Source of the DNA: Microbacterium testaceum
Lineage (GTDB): Bacteria; Actinomycetota; Actinomycetes; Actinomycetales; Microbacteriaceae
Reading direction: 5' to 3'
Length of the DNA: 60,095 bases
Assembly (NCBI RefSeq): GCF_001476285.1
Contig: NZ_LDRU01000026.1
Location: 1 to 60,095 of the forward strand
A program made the translations under genes and the position numbers. Positions 8,626 to 17,350 of this stretch are shown here, piece by piece (position 1 is the first letter of the stretch; every line of letters begins with the position of its first letter). The notes under the pieces were generated by a model, which was not told the origin of the DNA, ran no database searches, and worked only from the letters and a program-made list of their open reading frames with translations.

Positions 8626-9294
8626 ATGCAAGGTGCTCGGTCCCAGAGCGCGCAGACCCGCGTCATCGACGGCGTCCGCTCGCGCATCATCCGCGGTGAG
8701 CTGCCCCCGGGGACCGCTCTGTCTGAGGGGGCGCTCGCTGACGAGTTCGAGGTCAGTCGTACGCCCGTGCGCGAGGCGCTCAAGCAGCTCCAGACCGAGG
8801 GTCTGGTGGAGATCCGCCCTCGGGTTGGAACCTTCGTCATGGCGCCGACGCGACGAAGCATGATCGAGCTCTTTCACATGAAGGAGCTCATCGAGGGCTC
8901 GGCTGCCGGGTTGCTGGCGGCCCGCGGCGACTGCCCTGAGCTGCGCGCACTGCGCGAGAACATCCGCGCGTCTGACGTGGCTCTCTCCGCCGAAGACCGC
9001 GGGGCGTATGCGGGCCTCAACGAGGAGTTCCACGAGCTCATCATCCGCGGCGCCGACAACGACAAGCTCGCGGAGCACTACCGCATCATGATGAACCAGC
9101 TCGCCTACCCGCGCCTCGTGCACGCCTCGCTGGAACAGCCCGGGCGCCTGGCGGGGAGCGTCGGCGAGCACCACGACGTGCTCGACATGATCGCGGCCAA
9201 AGACGCCTTCACGGCCGAGAGATTCATGCGCTCGCACGTGCGGGCGAGCCGCGACGCTCTGCTGAGCATCGCCGACTTCCCCCTGAGTACCTGA
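8626..9294 (+). CDS. GntR family transcriptional regulator (FCD domain)
   Basis: 222 residues from ATG 8626. The N-terminal winged helix has IIRGELPPGTALSEGALADEF and SRTPVREALKQLQTEGLVEI, the GntR signature. The C-terminal half is an all-helical FCD ligand-binding domain, with acidic and His residues typical of metal/carboxylate-binding members (NEEFHELI near 125, SVGEHHDVLDMI near 180). It is divergent from the Bmp-transporter operon and heads the plus-strand deacetylase/asparaginase genes. It probably represses one or both sides and responds to a pathway intermediate. The frame is open upstream to 8509, but that stretch looks non-coding. Confidence 0.9.
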   Translation: MQGARSQSAQTRVIDGVRSRIIRGELPPGTALSEGALADEFEVSRTPVREALKQLQTEGLVEIRPRVGTFVMAPTRRSMIELFHMKELIEGSAAGLLAARGDCPELRALRENIRASDVALSAEDRGAYAGLNEEFHELIIRGADNDKLAEHYRIMMNQLAYPRLVHASLEQPGRLAGSVGEHHDVLDMIAAKDAFTAERFMRSHVRASRDALLSIADFPLST

Positions 9295-9321
9295 GACCGG
9301 CACCACCCTGAGAGGACGAAC

Positions 9322-10239
9322 ATGAAAGACATCAAGGTCACCTTCGGCGTGGACGTCGACGCCGTCGCCGGCTGGCTCGGCTCGTACGGCGGGGAGGACA
9401 GCCTGCAGGACATCCAGCGTGGACTGTTCGCCGGCGACGTGGGCCTTCCACGCCTGGTGCGACTCTTCGATCGGTACGGCATCTCATCGACGTTCTTCAC
9501 GCCCGGCCACTCCATCGAGACGTTCCCCCGCAGCATCGAGATGCTGGTCGACTCGGGCCACGAGCTCGGCGTGCACGGGTACTCGCATGAGAATCCTCGC
9601 GACATGTCCCCTCAGCAGGAGCGCGATGTACTCGAGCGTTCGCTGGAGCTCATCGAATCGGTGTGGGGGCGCAAGCCCACCGGATACATCGCGCCGTGGG
9701 GCGAGATGACGACGATCACCGCCGACATCCTGCTCGAGGCCGGCATCGAGTACGACCGCACCCAGGTGCTCCACGATTTCCAGCCCTTCTACGCCCGCAC
9801 CGGCGACTCATGGACCAAGATCGACTACTCGCGGCCGGCGGCCGAATGGATGAAGCCGCTCGTGCGAGGCACGGAAATCCCGCTGGTCTCCCTCGCGTTC
9901 AACTGGTATCTCGACGATCTGCCGCCGATGATGTTCGTCAAGACGAGTCCGAACAGCGACGGGTTCAAGAACCCGCGAGACATCGAAGAGCTCTGGCGGG
10001 ATCAGTTCGACTGGGTGTACCGGGAGTACGACTACGCCACCTTCCCGATCTGCCTGCACCCCGACGTGTCGGGACGCCCGCAGGTGCTGCTGATGATCGA
10101 GCGCCTGATCGAGTACATGGCGGACAAGCCGGGCGTGAGCTTCGACACGTGCGAGAACATCGTGCGCGACTTCAAGCAGCGCCACCCGTTCGAGACCGAC
10201 CCGCGGTACCCGTTCGATCGGGAGTTCTGGGCGTCGTGA
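9322..10239 (+). CDS. Polysaccharide deacetylase family (NodB/PuuE-like) hydrolase
   Basis: 305 residues. The NodB-type metal site is visible: FGVDVDA near residue 8, then HGYSHE near residue 80, and [10 protein letters not shown] near 115. It has no signal peptide, so it is cytoplasmic. That argues against cell-wall work and for a small-molecule C-N hydrolase, as in PuuE allantoinases. It overlaps the following asparaginase by three bases (GTGA), so the two act together. The neighbouring nucleoside hydrolase and AA_synth gene point to deacylation or ring opening of an amide; the substrate is not known. Confidence 0.85.
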   Translation: MKDIKVTFGVDVDAVAGWLGSYGGEDSLQDIQRGLFAGDVGLPRLVRLFDRYGISSTFFTPGHSIETFPRSIEMLVDSGHELGVHGYSHENPRDMSPQQERDVLERSLELIESVWGRKPTGYIAPWGEMTTITADILLEAGIEYDRTQVLHDFQPFYARTGDSWTKIDYSRPAAEWMKPLVRGTEIPLVSLAFNWYLDDLPPMMFVKTSPNSDGFKNPRDIEELWRDQFDWVYREYDYATFPICLHPDVSGRPQVLLMIERLIEYMADKPGVSFDTCENIVRDFKQRHPFETDPRYPFDREFWAS

Positions 10240-11252
10240 GCGCGACCGCGACGCCGGCGGGAGTGGCCGTCTTCTCGCTCGGCGGCACGATCGCGGCGCC
10301 GGCGTTGTCGTCCGGTGCTCGGATCGAGCTCGGAGCCGACGATGTCGTGGGCGACCTCGCGCGCGCGACCGGCGTGCCGGTGACGGCCGTGACGTTCCGG
10401 CGTCTGCCCTCGGCCAGCCTGTCGCTGGGAGATCTCGCCGACCTGGGTGCGGCGATCGCCGAGGCCTTCCGTGACGGTCACGCGGCGGCGGTGGTCACCG
10501 TGGGCACGGACGCGCTCGAGGAGGTCGCGTTCGCACTGGACCTGTTGCACGGTGGCGACGAGCCGATCGTCGTGACCGGCGCCATGCGCAACGCCGGCAT
10601 GCCGGGAGCGGACGGTCCGGCGAACCTGGCCGCGGCGCTGCGCGTCGCCGCCTCGTTAGAGGCGCGGGGACTGGGTGCGCTCGTGGTGAACGGCGACGAG
10701 GTCCACCTGGCGCGCTGGGCGCGCAAGGCTCACTCCAGCAAGCCGGCGGCGTTCGTGAGCGAGAACGTCGGCCCGGTCGGCTGGATCGTCGAGGGGCGCG
10801 TGCGGATCGCCCTCGCGCCGAAGACGCGACCGCCGGGCCTGGATCCGGATGCCGTCGCTCGCGGCCTCCGGGAGAACGCTCTCCGAGTGGTGCTCCATCG
10901 TTGCGCGCTGGGCGAGGGGGCAGACGATTACGCGGCGGCGCGCACCGCCGCGGGCGTCGTCGTGGAAGCGTTCGGCGCGGGTCATGTCGGAGCAGGGATC
11001 GTGCCCGTCATCCGCGAGATGGCGGAGGCGATCCCGGTCGTCTTCGTGTCGCGTGCGGGCGCCGGCGACGTCTACCGTTCGGTGGGAGCCTTCCCCGGCT
11101 CCGAGAGAGACCTCCTGTCCGCGGGGGCCACGCCGGGCGATGGTCTCGACGGATTGAAGGCGCGAGTGCTGCTCAGCTTCCTTCTGGCGATCGACTCGAC
11201 CCGAGCGCAGATCGAGGTCGCGTTCGCCGCTCGAGCGGGTTCGGTTTTGTAG
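10236..11252 (+). CDS. Asparaginase family amidohydrolase
   Basis: 338 residues from GTG 10236, which overlaps the deacetylase stop. The first nucleophile loop is FSLGGTIAA (Thr near 17), and the second Thr with its Asp is in [10 protein letters not shown] (near 90). [19 protein letters not shown] follows near 115, and the helper Lys is likely in [10 protein letters not shown]. With no signal peptide it is a cytoplasmic type I-like enzyme. It normally releases ammonia from asparagine, but coupling to the deacetylase suggests a pathway-specific amide. Confidence 0.9.
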   Translation: MSATATPAGVAVFSLGGTIAAPALSSGARIELGADDVVGDLARATGVPVTAVTFRRLPSASLSLGDLADLGAAIAEAFRDGHAAAVVTVGTDALEEVAFALDLLHGGDEPIVVTGAMRNAGMPGADGPANLAAALRVAASLEARGLGALVVNGDEVHLARWARKAHSSKPAAFVSENVGPVGWIVEGRVRIALAPKTRPPGLDPDAVARGLRENALRVVLHRCALGEGADDYAAARTAAGVVVEAFGAGHVGAGIVPVIREMAEAIPVVFVSRAGAGDVYRSVGAFPGSERDLLSAGATPGDGLDGLKARVLLSFLLAIDSTRAQIEVAFAARAGSVL

Positions 11253-11278
11253 GGGGAGCGGGGTCAGCCGTCGTTTCC

Positions 11279-11295
11279 GACCGACGTGGTCGGTC
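11279..11295 (+). terminator. Short hairpin after the asparaginase gene
   Basis: GACCGAC-GTG-GTCGGTC forms a perfect seven-base-pair stem 26 bases after the asparaginase stop. There is no T-run, so intrinsic termination is uncertain. Confidence 0.35.
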
Positions 11296-11406
11296 CGTGG
11301 CGGTTGCGGCGCGCGCAGCCTGGTTGTACGCGTGCGGGCGCCTCATCGTCTGTGAACGCGTTGCGGACTGTCGTGGACGACCATCTCGTCGTTGCCATCC
11401 AAGTAA

Positions 11407-11418
11407 TATGCGCGCATA
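11407..11418. promoter_or_regulatory. Palindrome TATGCGCGCATA before the SRPBCC gene
   Basis: A perfect 12-base palindrome in an AT-richer patch, eight bases before the ATG at 11427. It could be the operator of the MarR protein encoded just downstream (11863). The assignment rests on position only. Confidence 0.35.
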
Positions 11419-11426
11419 CTAAATAC

Positions 11427-11855
11427 ATGCGAACACTTGCTTCCGTCACCCGTGAATCCACCGCTCCGCCCTCGGCGTTCTACGCCCGGTGGGTCGATCA
11501 CGACTCGTGGAAGGAGTGGTCGCCCGACACCGAGTGGGCGCGCGTCGAGGGTGAGGTGCGGCAGGGGGCGCGTGGCATCCTGAAGCCCGTCGGTGGTCCG
11601 CGCACGGCCTTCGTGATCGCCGAACTCGAGCCCGACCGCGTCTACACCGACGTCAGCCGTGTTCCGGGAGCCCGACTGACGTTTCGGCACCGGGTGGACG
11701 CCACCCCGGGTGGGTCGCGGGTGACGGCCGAGGTGACGCTCGAGGGACCGCTCTCGTGGCTGTGGGCGCGCACCGCGTTCGCCGGCTTCGAGCGATCGGT
11801 GCCCGCCGACCTCGACCGGCTCGTCGCGCTCGTCGAGACCGTTCGCGCGCGATGA
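11427..11855 (+). CDS. SRPBCC family protein
   Basis: 142 residues with the START/Bet v1-like pattern of SRPBCC polyketide-cyclase-type proteins: an N-terminal helix FYARWVDHDSWKEWSPDTEWA, a beta-rich middle and the C-terminal helix ending in DLDRLVALVETVRAR. Such small proteins bind hydrophobic ligands; no function is predicted. I start at ATG 11427 because the upstream open frame lacks family similarity. The MarR gene follows eight bases later, so the pair is probably one transcript. Confidence 0.82.
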   Translation: MRTLASVTRESTAPPSAFYARWVDHDSWKEWSPDTEWARVEGEVRQGARGILKPVGGPRTAFVIAELEPDRVYTDVSRVPGARLTFRHRVDATPGGSRVTAEVTLEGPLSWLWARTAFAGFERSVPADLDRLVALVETVRAR

Positions 11856-11862
11856 TCGAGGG

Positions 11863-12318
11863 ATGACGACTCCCCTCGACAGTCGCTTCGCCTCCGGCGA
11901 CGCCAGCCCGGGATTCTTGCTCTGGCAGGTGACGAACCGGTGGCAGGCGGCGATCCGCCGGGCGCTCGCGCCGCAGGAGGTGACGCACGTGCAGTTCGTG
12001 CTGCTGGCGGTGCTGACGTTCGGCGACTCCGACGAGGGCATGACCCAGGCCGCGCTGAGCCAGCGCGCCGGCGCCGACCCGATGATGGTGTCGCAGGTGA
12101 TCCGCGCGCTCGCCGAGCGGGATCTCGTCGAACGGCGACAGGATGCCACCGACCGCCGCGCCGTCCGCGTCCGGGCCACGGCCGCCGGGCGTGAGCTGGC
12201 GCGCGCGGCGAACCGCGCCGTGGAGGACGTCGACGAAGAGTTCTTCGGGCCGGACGCGACCGCATCGCACTCGCTCGTCGATCACCTCGCCGCGGTACTG
12301 GCGCGCTCGAGCGCGTAG
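11863..12318 (+). CDS. MarR family transcriptional regulator
   Basis: 151 residues with a winged-helix MarR fold: LLWQVTNRWQAAIRRAL dimer helix, recognition part TQAALSQRAGADPMMVSQVIRALAERDLVERR, then DATDRRAVRVRATAAGRELA for the wing. It probably controls itself and the SRPBCC gene. A perfect 23-bp-arm palindrome begins 10 bases after its stop and separates it from the convergent oxidoreductase gene. Confidence 0.9.
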   Translation: MTTPLDSRFASGDASPGFLLWQVTNRWQAAIRRALAPQEVTHVQFVLLAVLTFGDSDEGMTQAALSQRAGADPMMVSQVIRALAERDLVERRQDATDRRAVRVRATAAGRELARAANRAVEDVDEEFFGPDATASHSLVDHLAAVLARSSA

Positions 12319-12328
12319 GCCGCTGGAG

Positions 12329-12392
12329 CGTTGAGTGTCCAAGACACGCCGCAACTCGGCGCGGGGTTACGGCGTGTCTTGGACACTCAACG
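12329..12392. repeat. Palindromic repeat copy A (type 1)
   Basis: Two perfect 23-base arms (12329-12351 and 12370-12392) with an 18-base loop. The shared core is GAGTGTCCAAGACACGCCG in one arm and its complement in the other. It lies between the convergent MarR and FAD/NAD(P) genes. The same core recurs at 17096, 25255, 25358 and 26524. It could end transcription on both strands, although T-runs are missing. Confidence 0.85.
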
Positions 12393-12435
12393 GAAGGGGG
12401 CGCGGCCGCGGCGCGGGAGGGCGAGGCGCGCGCGG

Positions 12436-12489
12436 GCGCGAGAACGCGCGGCCTCAGCGCGGGAACGCGCGGCCTCAGCGCGAGAACGC
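12436..12489. repeat. 21-bp tandem repeat at a gene end
   Basis: Two near-identical 21-base units (12436-12456 and 12457-12477, one difference) and a partial third (12478-12489). The second unit contains the stop codon of the minus-strand FAD/NAD(P) gene, so the repeat straddles the coding end. Confidence 0.6.
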
Positions 12490-14367
12490 CCAGCGCCGCT
12501 CGGACACCGCGGCCACCGCCTCGGACACCGCGCCCGCGACGCGGTCCGTGTGCCGGAGCGACAGGGCGTTGGAACGCGGGCGGGTGAAGGCACCGGCCTC
12601 CATGCCCGAGGTGAACGGTCCGATGGCGAAGAGGGTCGCGTGCGGGATGCCGTCGCGAGAGACGACTCGTCCGTCGGCGTCGGTGTCGATGCGGCCGAGC
12701 GAACCCGTGAAGGTCTCGTCGGTGACGTGCACCTCGCGGCCGTGCCGCGTCGCCAGTTCGCGCAAGGCCGCGTTGTCGCTCGAGGCCGCCTCGGCGCTCG
12801 GGAGCCACGCGTCGAGGAGCGCGCCCGCGCGAACCTCTCCCGGAACCCGCGGAGAGGATGCCACGAACCGCCCGTCGTCGATGCGCACTGCGATCTCGGG
12901 TCCGAGGAACCGCACGATCCCGGCATCCGCGAGCGCGCCGATCTCTTCGAGGCGATGGGCCGGCGGCCCCGACGCGACGTAGCTGAAGAAGGTGTGCCAC
13001 GTCACGGGGAGATCGATCGCGCGCGACCGCGCGCTCCACCGCTCGGCGGGGATCTCTGACACCGCGAGGAACGACTGCAGGATCGCGAGGAACAGCGCCT
13101 GCGCGGTGCTGCGTTCCGGAGTCGTGCGCAGATGCAGGTCGTCCGCGATGTGCTGGCGGACGCGGCGGTGCACCTCGGCGGCATCCGCGAACGCCTCCTG
13201 GCCGAGAGGCACATCGAGCGCGGGGACGTCGAAACGGTCCAGCGGGTCGGGGACGACCTCCGCGACCGCGCGCCGCAGGGCTGCCGTGTCGCCGTCCACG
13301 GCGCGCAGCGTCTCGCGGAACACCTCCCACGTGACGCGCACCCGCTCGGGATGACCCGTGAACAGCTCGCGGTAGTGCCCCCACACGAGCTCGCGGGCGA
13401 TCAGCGGCCACACGTCGTCGAGGAAGTCGATCGTGCCGGGCCGTGCCAACAGGTCCGCGATCGCGGCGGGGGTGAGCACCTCGCGCGCGGGCGGGTCGCC
13501 CCGCAGGTCCGACGACACCTTCGAGCGGTACGGCACGCCGCGGCGCGAGCCGAGGTGCAGACGCGGTTCCCGCCCCGAGGGCTCGTACCGCACGCGGTCG
13601 TCCGGCGTTCGGACGAAGCGGCCGCCGCGTCCCTCGGCCAGCAGCACGATGGCATCCACCGCCGCCAGTCCCATGCCGCGCACGATGACGTCGTCGCCCG
13701 CACCGAGCACCGAGAGGTCGGCGTCGGCGGTGAATGACGGCGGCACATAGGTCAGGCCCGCGTCCGCGGCCGCGGTGATCAGCGCGCGTGTCTCGCCGTC
13801 GGGGTCGCGTCCGTTGTGCCCGAGCGCGTACACGACGATGTCGGCGGGAAGACGGATGCCATCGGCCAACGCCACCTCGTACCCCTCGGTCGTGTCATCG
13901 ACCCACTGCACGACCCCGCGGTGCTCGTGCACCTCGACCCCGGGTGGCGCGATCGCGACCGTGCGGCGCCAGAACCAGTCGAGGTAGACGCTCTGGAGTC
14001 GGCGCGTGGGGAAGCTGTCTCCGCGCAGCGTCAGGAGCTCGGCATCCAGACCCGGATCGTCGATCGCGACATCGGGGATGGTCCCTGCGCGGACGCGCTC
14101 GGCCCACTCGATGAGCGACGGCCCGGAACGCACCGGCCCCGAGATCGTGCACGTCTCGTCGGTGAACACGGTCACGTCGCGTGCCATCGAGTTGAGCTTC
14201 AGCAGCGGCGACTGATCGCGGCGCCAGATGCGTCCGGCACCCGGCGGGTGCGGGTCGACGAGCGTGATGTGCAGGCGCGGACTGGCCGCGCGGGTCCGGC
14301 GGGCGAGCAGGCGCTCGACCAGCATCACCGCGCGCGGGCCGGCCCCCACGATGACCACCCGGATCAT
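12475..14367 (-). CDS. FAD/NAD(P)-binding oxidoreductase (NAD_binding_9 type)
   Basis: 630 residues. The N-terminal dinucleotide fold is VVIVGAGPRAVMLVERLLA (residues 4-22), followed by ITLVDPHPPGAGRIW. Further on are DIVVYALGHN near 175 and DVIVRGMGLAAVDAIVLLAEGRGG near 225. Proteins of this architecture are large flavoproteins often found beside LLM monooxygenases and ABC importers. The reaction is not established. It is the last gene of the three-gene minus operon and overlaps the LLM gene by four bases (ATGA). It may supply or use reduced flavin for those enzymes. Confidence 0.8.
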   Translation of the reverse strand: MIRVVIVGAGPRAVMLVERLLARRTRAASPRLHITLVDPHPPGAGRIWRRDQSPLLKLNSMARDVTVFTDETCTISGPVRSGPSLIEWAERVRAGTIPDVAIDDPGLDAELLTLRGDSFPTRRLQSVYLDWFWRRTVAIAPPGVEVHEHRGVVQWVDDTTEGYEVALADGIRLPADIVVYALGHNGRDPDGETRALITAAADAGLTYVPPSFTADADLSVLGAGDDVIVRGMGLAAVDAIVLLAEGRGGRFVRTPDDRVRYEPSGREPRLHLGSRRGVPYRSKVSSDLRGDPPAREVLTPAAIADLLARPGTIDFLDDVWPLIARELVWGHYRELFTGHPERVRVTWEVFRETLRAVDGDTAALRRAVAEVVPDPLDRFDVPALDVPLGQEAFADAAEVHRRVRQHIADDLHLRTTPERSTAQALFLAILQSFLAVSEIPAERWSARSRAIDLPVTWHTFFSYVASGPPAHRLEEIGALADAGIVRFLGPEIAVRIDDGRFVASSPRVPGEVRAGALLDAWLPSAEAASSDNAALRELATRHGREVHVTDETFTGSLGRIDTDADGRVVSRDGIPHATLFAIGPFTSGMEAGAFTRPRSNALSLRHTDRVAGAVSEAVAAVSERRWAFSR

Positions 14368-15713
14368 CGCACGGCGGGAGTGAGGACGGGCGGCAGGCCC
14401 AGCAGATCGTGCAGCGTCGCCCCGTCGTCGTACGAGCGGCGGTACGAGCCGCGCTCCTGCAGGAGCGGCACGACCCGGTCGGCGAACTCGTCGAGGCCGT
14501 GCGGGGTGACATGTCCGACGACGGTGAACCCGTCGGTCGCGCGTTCCTGCACGTACCGGTCGATCTCGGATGCCACATGCTCCGGCGTCCCGACGAAGGT
14601 GTGCTTCGCGGTCAGACGGATCACGAGCTCCCGGATGCTGAGGTTCTCTGCGGCCGCCTGCTCGCGCAGCTGCCCGACGCGCGCGCGGATCGCGGCGTGG
14701 CGGCCGGCGAAGCCCTGCGCGGTCTCGACGCCGGTGTCGGGCTCGACATCAGGCAGCGGACCCTCGGGGTCGTACCCGCTGAGGTCGCGGTTCCAGATCT
14801 GCTCGAGGTAGGTGATCGCGGTCTGCGGGCGCACCTGGGCGAGAGCGATCTCGCGCGAGCGTTCGCGGGCCTCGTCGGCGGTGTCGCCGAGCACGAAGGT
14901 GGCTGCCGGGAGGATCTTGAGCGAATCCTCGTCGCGGCCGTGCGCGGCGAGGCGGCCCTTCACGTCGCGGTAGAACTGTTGCGCGTCGGCGAATTCGGTG
15001 TGCAGCGAGAAGATGACGTCGGCGTGCTCCGTGGCGAAGTCGCGGCCGTCGGGGGAGTCCCCGGCCTGCACGATCACGGGTCTCCCCTGCGGAGAGCGCG
15101 GAACGTCGAACACCGCGTCGACGTCGAACAGACGGGACTCGTGCCGGACCCGCTCGATCGCGTCGTCGCGGAGGAACGCCCCGGTCTCGGCATCCGCCAC
15201 GATCGCGTCGTCGCGCCACGACGACCAGAGCGCCTTCGACAGCGCCGCGAACTCCGACGCCCGCACGTACCGGTCGGCGTGGTCGAGGTAGCCCCCGCGA
15301 CGGAAGTTCGCGCCGTGGAACGCGTCGGAGCTGGTCACGGCGTTCCACCCAGCCCGGCCGTTCGACAGCAGGTCGAGCGCGCCGAGCTGACGGGCGAGCT
15401 CGTACGGCTCGTTGAAGGTCGTGTTGAGCGTGCCGACGAGGCCGATGTGCTCGGTCACCGCGGCCAGGGCGGTGAGGATCGCGAGGGTGTTCGGGCGTCC
15501 CGCGACATCGAGGTCGTGCAGCTGCCCGCGGTGCTCCCGCAGGCGCAGGCCCTCGGCGAGGAAGAGGTAGTCGAAGAAGCCCCGCTCGGCCGTGCGGGCG
15601 AAGTACTCGAACGACGAGAAGTCGATCTGACTGCCCGCGCTCGGATCGGTCCAGACGGTCGTGTTGTTCACACCCGGGAAGTGGGCGGCGAGGTGGATCT
15701 GACGGCGGGTCAT
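14364..15713 (-). CDS. LLM class flavin-dependent monooxygenase (NtaA/SnaA/DszA type) 1
   Basis: 449 residues. The N-terminus MTRRQIHLAAHFPGVNNTTVW, then SSFEYFARTAERGFFDYLFLAEG, and ELARQLGALDLLSNGRAGWNAVTS near 120 are characteristic of the nitrilotriacetate/dibenzothiophene-sulfone monooxygenase group. These use FMNH2 made by a separate reductase to oxidise C-N or C-S bonds. It overlaps both neighbours by four bases (14364-14367 and 15710-15713), so all three genes form one tightly coupled operon. The substrate is unknown. Confidence 0.9.
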   Translation of the reverse strand: MTRRQIHLAAHFPGVNNTTVWTDPSAGSQIDFSSFEYFARTAERGFFDYLFLAEGLRLREHRGQLHDLDVAGRPNTLAILTALAAVTEHIGLVGTLNTTFNEPYELARQLGALDLLSNGRAGWNAVTSSDAFHGANFRRGGYLDHADRYVRASEFAALSKALWSSWRDDAIVADAETGAFLRDDAIERVRHESRLFDVDAVFDVPRSPQGRPVIVQAGDSPDGRDFATEHADVIFSLHTEFADAQQFYRDVKGRLAAHGRDEDSLKILPAATFVLGDTADEARERSREIALAQVRPQTAITYLEQIWNRDLSGYDPEGPLPDVEPDTGVETAQGFAGRHAAIRARVGQLREQAAAENLSIRELVIRLTAKHTFVGTPEHVASEIDRYVQERATDGFTVVGHVTPHGLDEFADRVVPLLQERGSYRRSYDDGATLHDLLGLPPVLTPAVR

Positions 15714-16915
15714 GCGCCGACCTCCTGACGGGCGTAGCGGCTGGCGAGACGGGGGAGTCCGACGCGTTCGCGCAGGGTCGGTGCGCCGTCGTCGGGGAGC
15801 AGGATGCCGGCGCCAGCCGCGCGCGGCACGACCCGCTCGGCGATCGCGTCGAGGTCGGCGGGCAGGCGCGCGGGGCGCAGGCGGATGCCGTCGACCCCCT
15901 GAGCGGCGAGAGCCGCGATCTCGTCGACGACGTCGTCGGCGGTGCCGACCACGACCCGGGCATCGGTGGCGAGCGGGGAACGGTCCTGGAGGCGGTTCCA
16001 GACCGCCTCGGCCTCCCGGCGTGTGTCCTCCACGAGGAACAGGAGGTCGGCGAACACGCGCAGCGGCTCGTCGAGCGTGCGCACCTCGTCCGCGGCATCC
16101 GCCAGTTCGTTCAGGATGCCGCCGACCGCCGCCGCATCCGCGGGTGTGACGAAGACGAGGTCGGCGTGCTCCGCGGCGAAACGGTACGGGATCGTCTGGT
16201 GCGCGAGGGCGGTGATGAGCGGCTGGCCCTGCGGGGAGCGCGGCACGATCGAGGCGCCCGTGATCGAGAAGAACTCGCCCTCGAACTCGACGTTGTGCAC
16301 GCGCTCCCGGTCGAGGAACTTCCCGGTCTCGAGGTCGCGCACGATCGCGTCGTCCTCCCACGAGTCGGCGAGACGCCGGATGACCTCGGCCACTTCGCCG
16401 GCCTCGCGGAACGCCGCGAGCAGCGCGGGGTCGTCTTCGACGCGACCGGATGCCGGGATCCCGGTCGGTCCGTCGGCGCGGCGCCCGAAGTTCGCGCGCT
16501 CCTGCGGCGTCGAGCCCGCGACGAGGCGGACACCCGCGCGGCCCCGGCTGGCGTGGTCGAGGGTCTGGAGTCCGGTGGCGAGATGGAACGGTTCGGGATG
16601 CGCGGTGGTCGCGGTCGGCACGAGACCCAGGCGACGCGTGACCGGGGCCAGGAATGACGCCAACAGCACCGCGTCGAGGCGGCCCCGCACGCGGTCGCGC
16701 CGGGTCTCGGCATCCGGCTCGAAGGATCGCCCGCCCAGGCTCAGTGCGTCCTCGATGGTCGCGAAGAGGAGCCCGGCGCCGTCGGCCGTGCGGGCGAGGT
16801 CACGCCAGTATGCGGGCGTCGTGAGCTCGGTGGGGCGCGCGGTGAACTCGCGCCACGCGGCCGGGTGCCAGCCGGCGCCGTCCAGGGCGACGGCGAGGTG
16901 GATGCGGTCGGGCAT
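15710..16915 (-). CDS. LLM class flavin-dependent monooxygenase 2
   Basis: 401 residues from ATG 16915. The luciferase-like barrel begins IHLAVALDGAGWHPAAW, with YWRDLARTADGAGLLFATIEDAL and LASFLAPVTRRLGLVPT; ASRGRAGVRLVAGS follows near 125. It belongs to the same broad family as the next gene but is clearly diverged, so the pair probably act on successive or related substrates. It is the first gene of the operon, with a ribosome site AAGGAGTCCC just upstream. No flavin reductase gene is visible nearby. Confidence 0.88.
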   Translation of the reverse strand: MPDRIHLAVALDGAGWHPAAWREFTARPTELTTPAYWRDLARTADGAGLLFATIEDALSLGGRSFEPDAETRRDRVRGRLDAVLLASFLAPVTRRLGLVPTATTAHPEPFHLATGLQTLDHASRGRAGVRLVAGSTPQERANFGRRADGPTGIPASGRVEDDPALLAAFREAGEVAEVIRRLADSWEDDAIVRDLETGKFLDRERVHNVEFEGEFFSITGASIVPRSPQGQPLITALAHQTIPYRFAAEHADLVFVTPADAAAVGGILNELADAADEVRTLDEPLRVFADLLFLVEDTRREAEAVWNRLQDRSPLATDARVVVGTADDVVDEIAALAAQGVDGIRLRPARLPADLDAIAERVVPRAAGAGILLPDDGAPTLRERVGLPRLASRYARQEVGA

Positions 16916-17044
16916 CGGGACTCCTTCGCGGCGGGCCGGTCCCGCCGAAACGCCCACTGTGCCGCCGGTGCCGCGCCGGCACAATCGCGTCCGTAACGCA
17001 GCGCCGCGAGGCGTCATTGTTACGGCCGTTCGGTGCCCGCGCCC

Positions 17045-17063
17045 GGCGTTGAGTGTCCAAGAC
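17045..17063 (+). repeat. Half copy of the palindromic repeat
   Basis: GCGTTGAGTGTCCAAGACC matches the left arm of copy A (12329) over its first 17 bases, but no matching right arm follows before the full copy at 17096. It looks like a deleted or partly duplicated copy. Confidence 0.6.
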
Positions 17064-17095
17064 CCCCGCACACCGCGTGCCGCGCGCCCGGCGTT

Positions 17096-17150
17096 GAGTG
17101 TCCAGAACACCCGGACGCCGCGAAAATTCGTCCGGGTGTTTTGGACACTC
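17096..17150. repeat. Palindromic repeat copy B (type 2)
   Basis: 22-base arms (17096-17117 and 17129-17150) match at 21 positions; the one difference is compatible with a G-U pair. The loop is 11 bases (CCGCGAAAATT). The arms begin GAGTGTCC and end CCCGGACG. It sits between divergent genes, so it cannot be only a terminator. Confidence 0.85.
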
Positions 17151-17350
17151 GGCGTGCGTCGCGCAGCGAGGGAGGTGCGGGCACGGAAGGGTAGCCCGGG
17201 CCGCCTGCGCGGTGCGGGACTGTGACGCCGCGCGACGTTCCGTGACGGACCGCGACGCATCGCGACGGCGCGTTTCCGCCGAGATGACCGCCGACCGGGC
17301 ATCGCCCTACCTTCGGCTGCACTCCCGTCCCCACCCAGAGAGGCACGCCC

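Larger units (their letters stand above)
16916..17350. other. 435-base divergent intergenic region
   Basis: Lies between the LLM operon (leftward) and the GlcD-like gene (rightward), so it must hold both promoters. It contains an inverted repeat CCGTAAC / GTTACGG (16991-16997 and 17019-17025), a half copy and a full copy of the palindromic repeat family (17045-17150), and a GACGG/GCGAC-rich stretch at about 17220-17275. I see no convincing coding frame; the open frame across it lacks recognisable protein sequence. Confidence 0.6.

Noticed and set aside
12329..12392. Palindrome copy A as a simple intrinsic terminator
   Set aside because: No T-run on either side, and family members also occur between divergent genes, so termination alone does not explain it.
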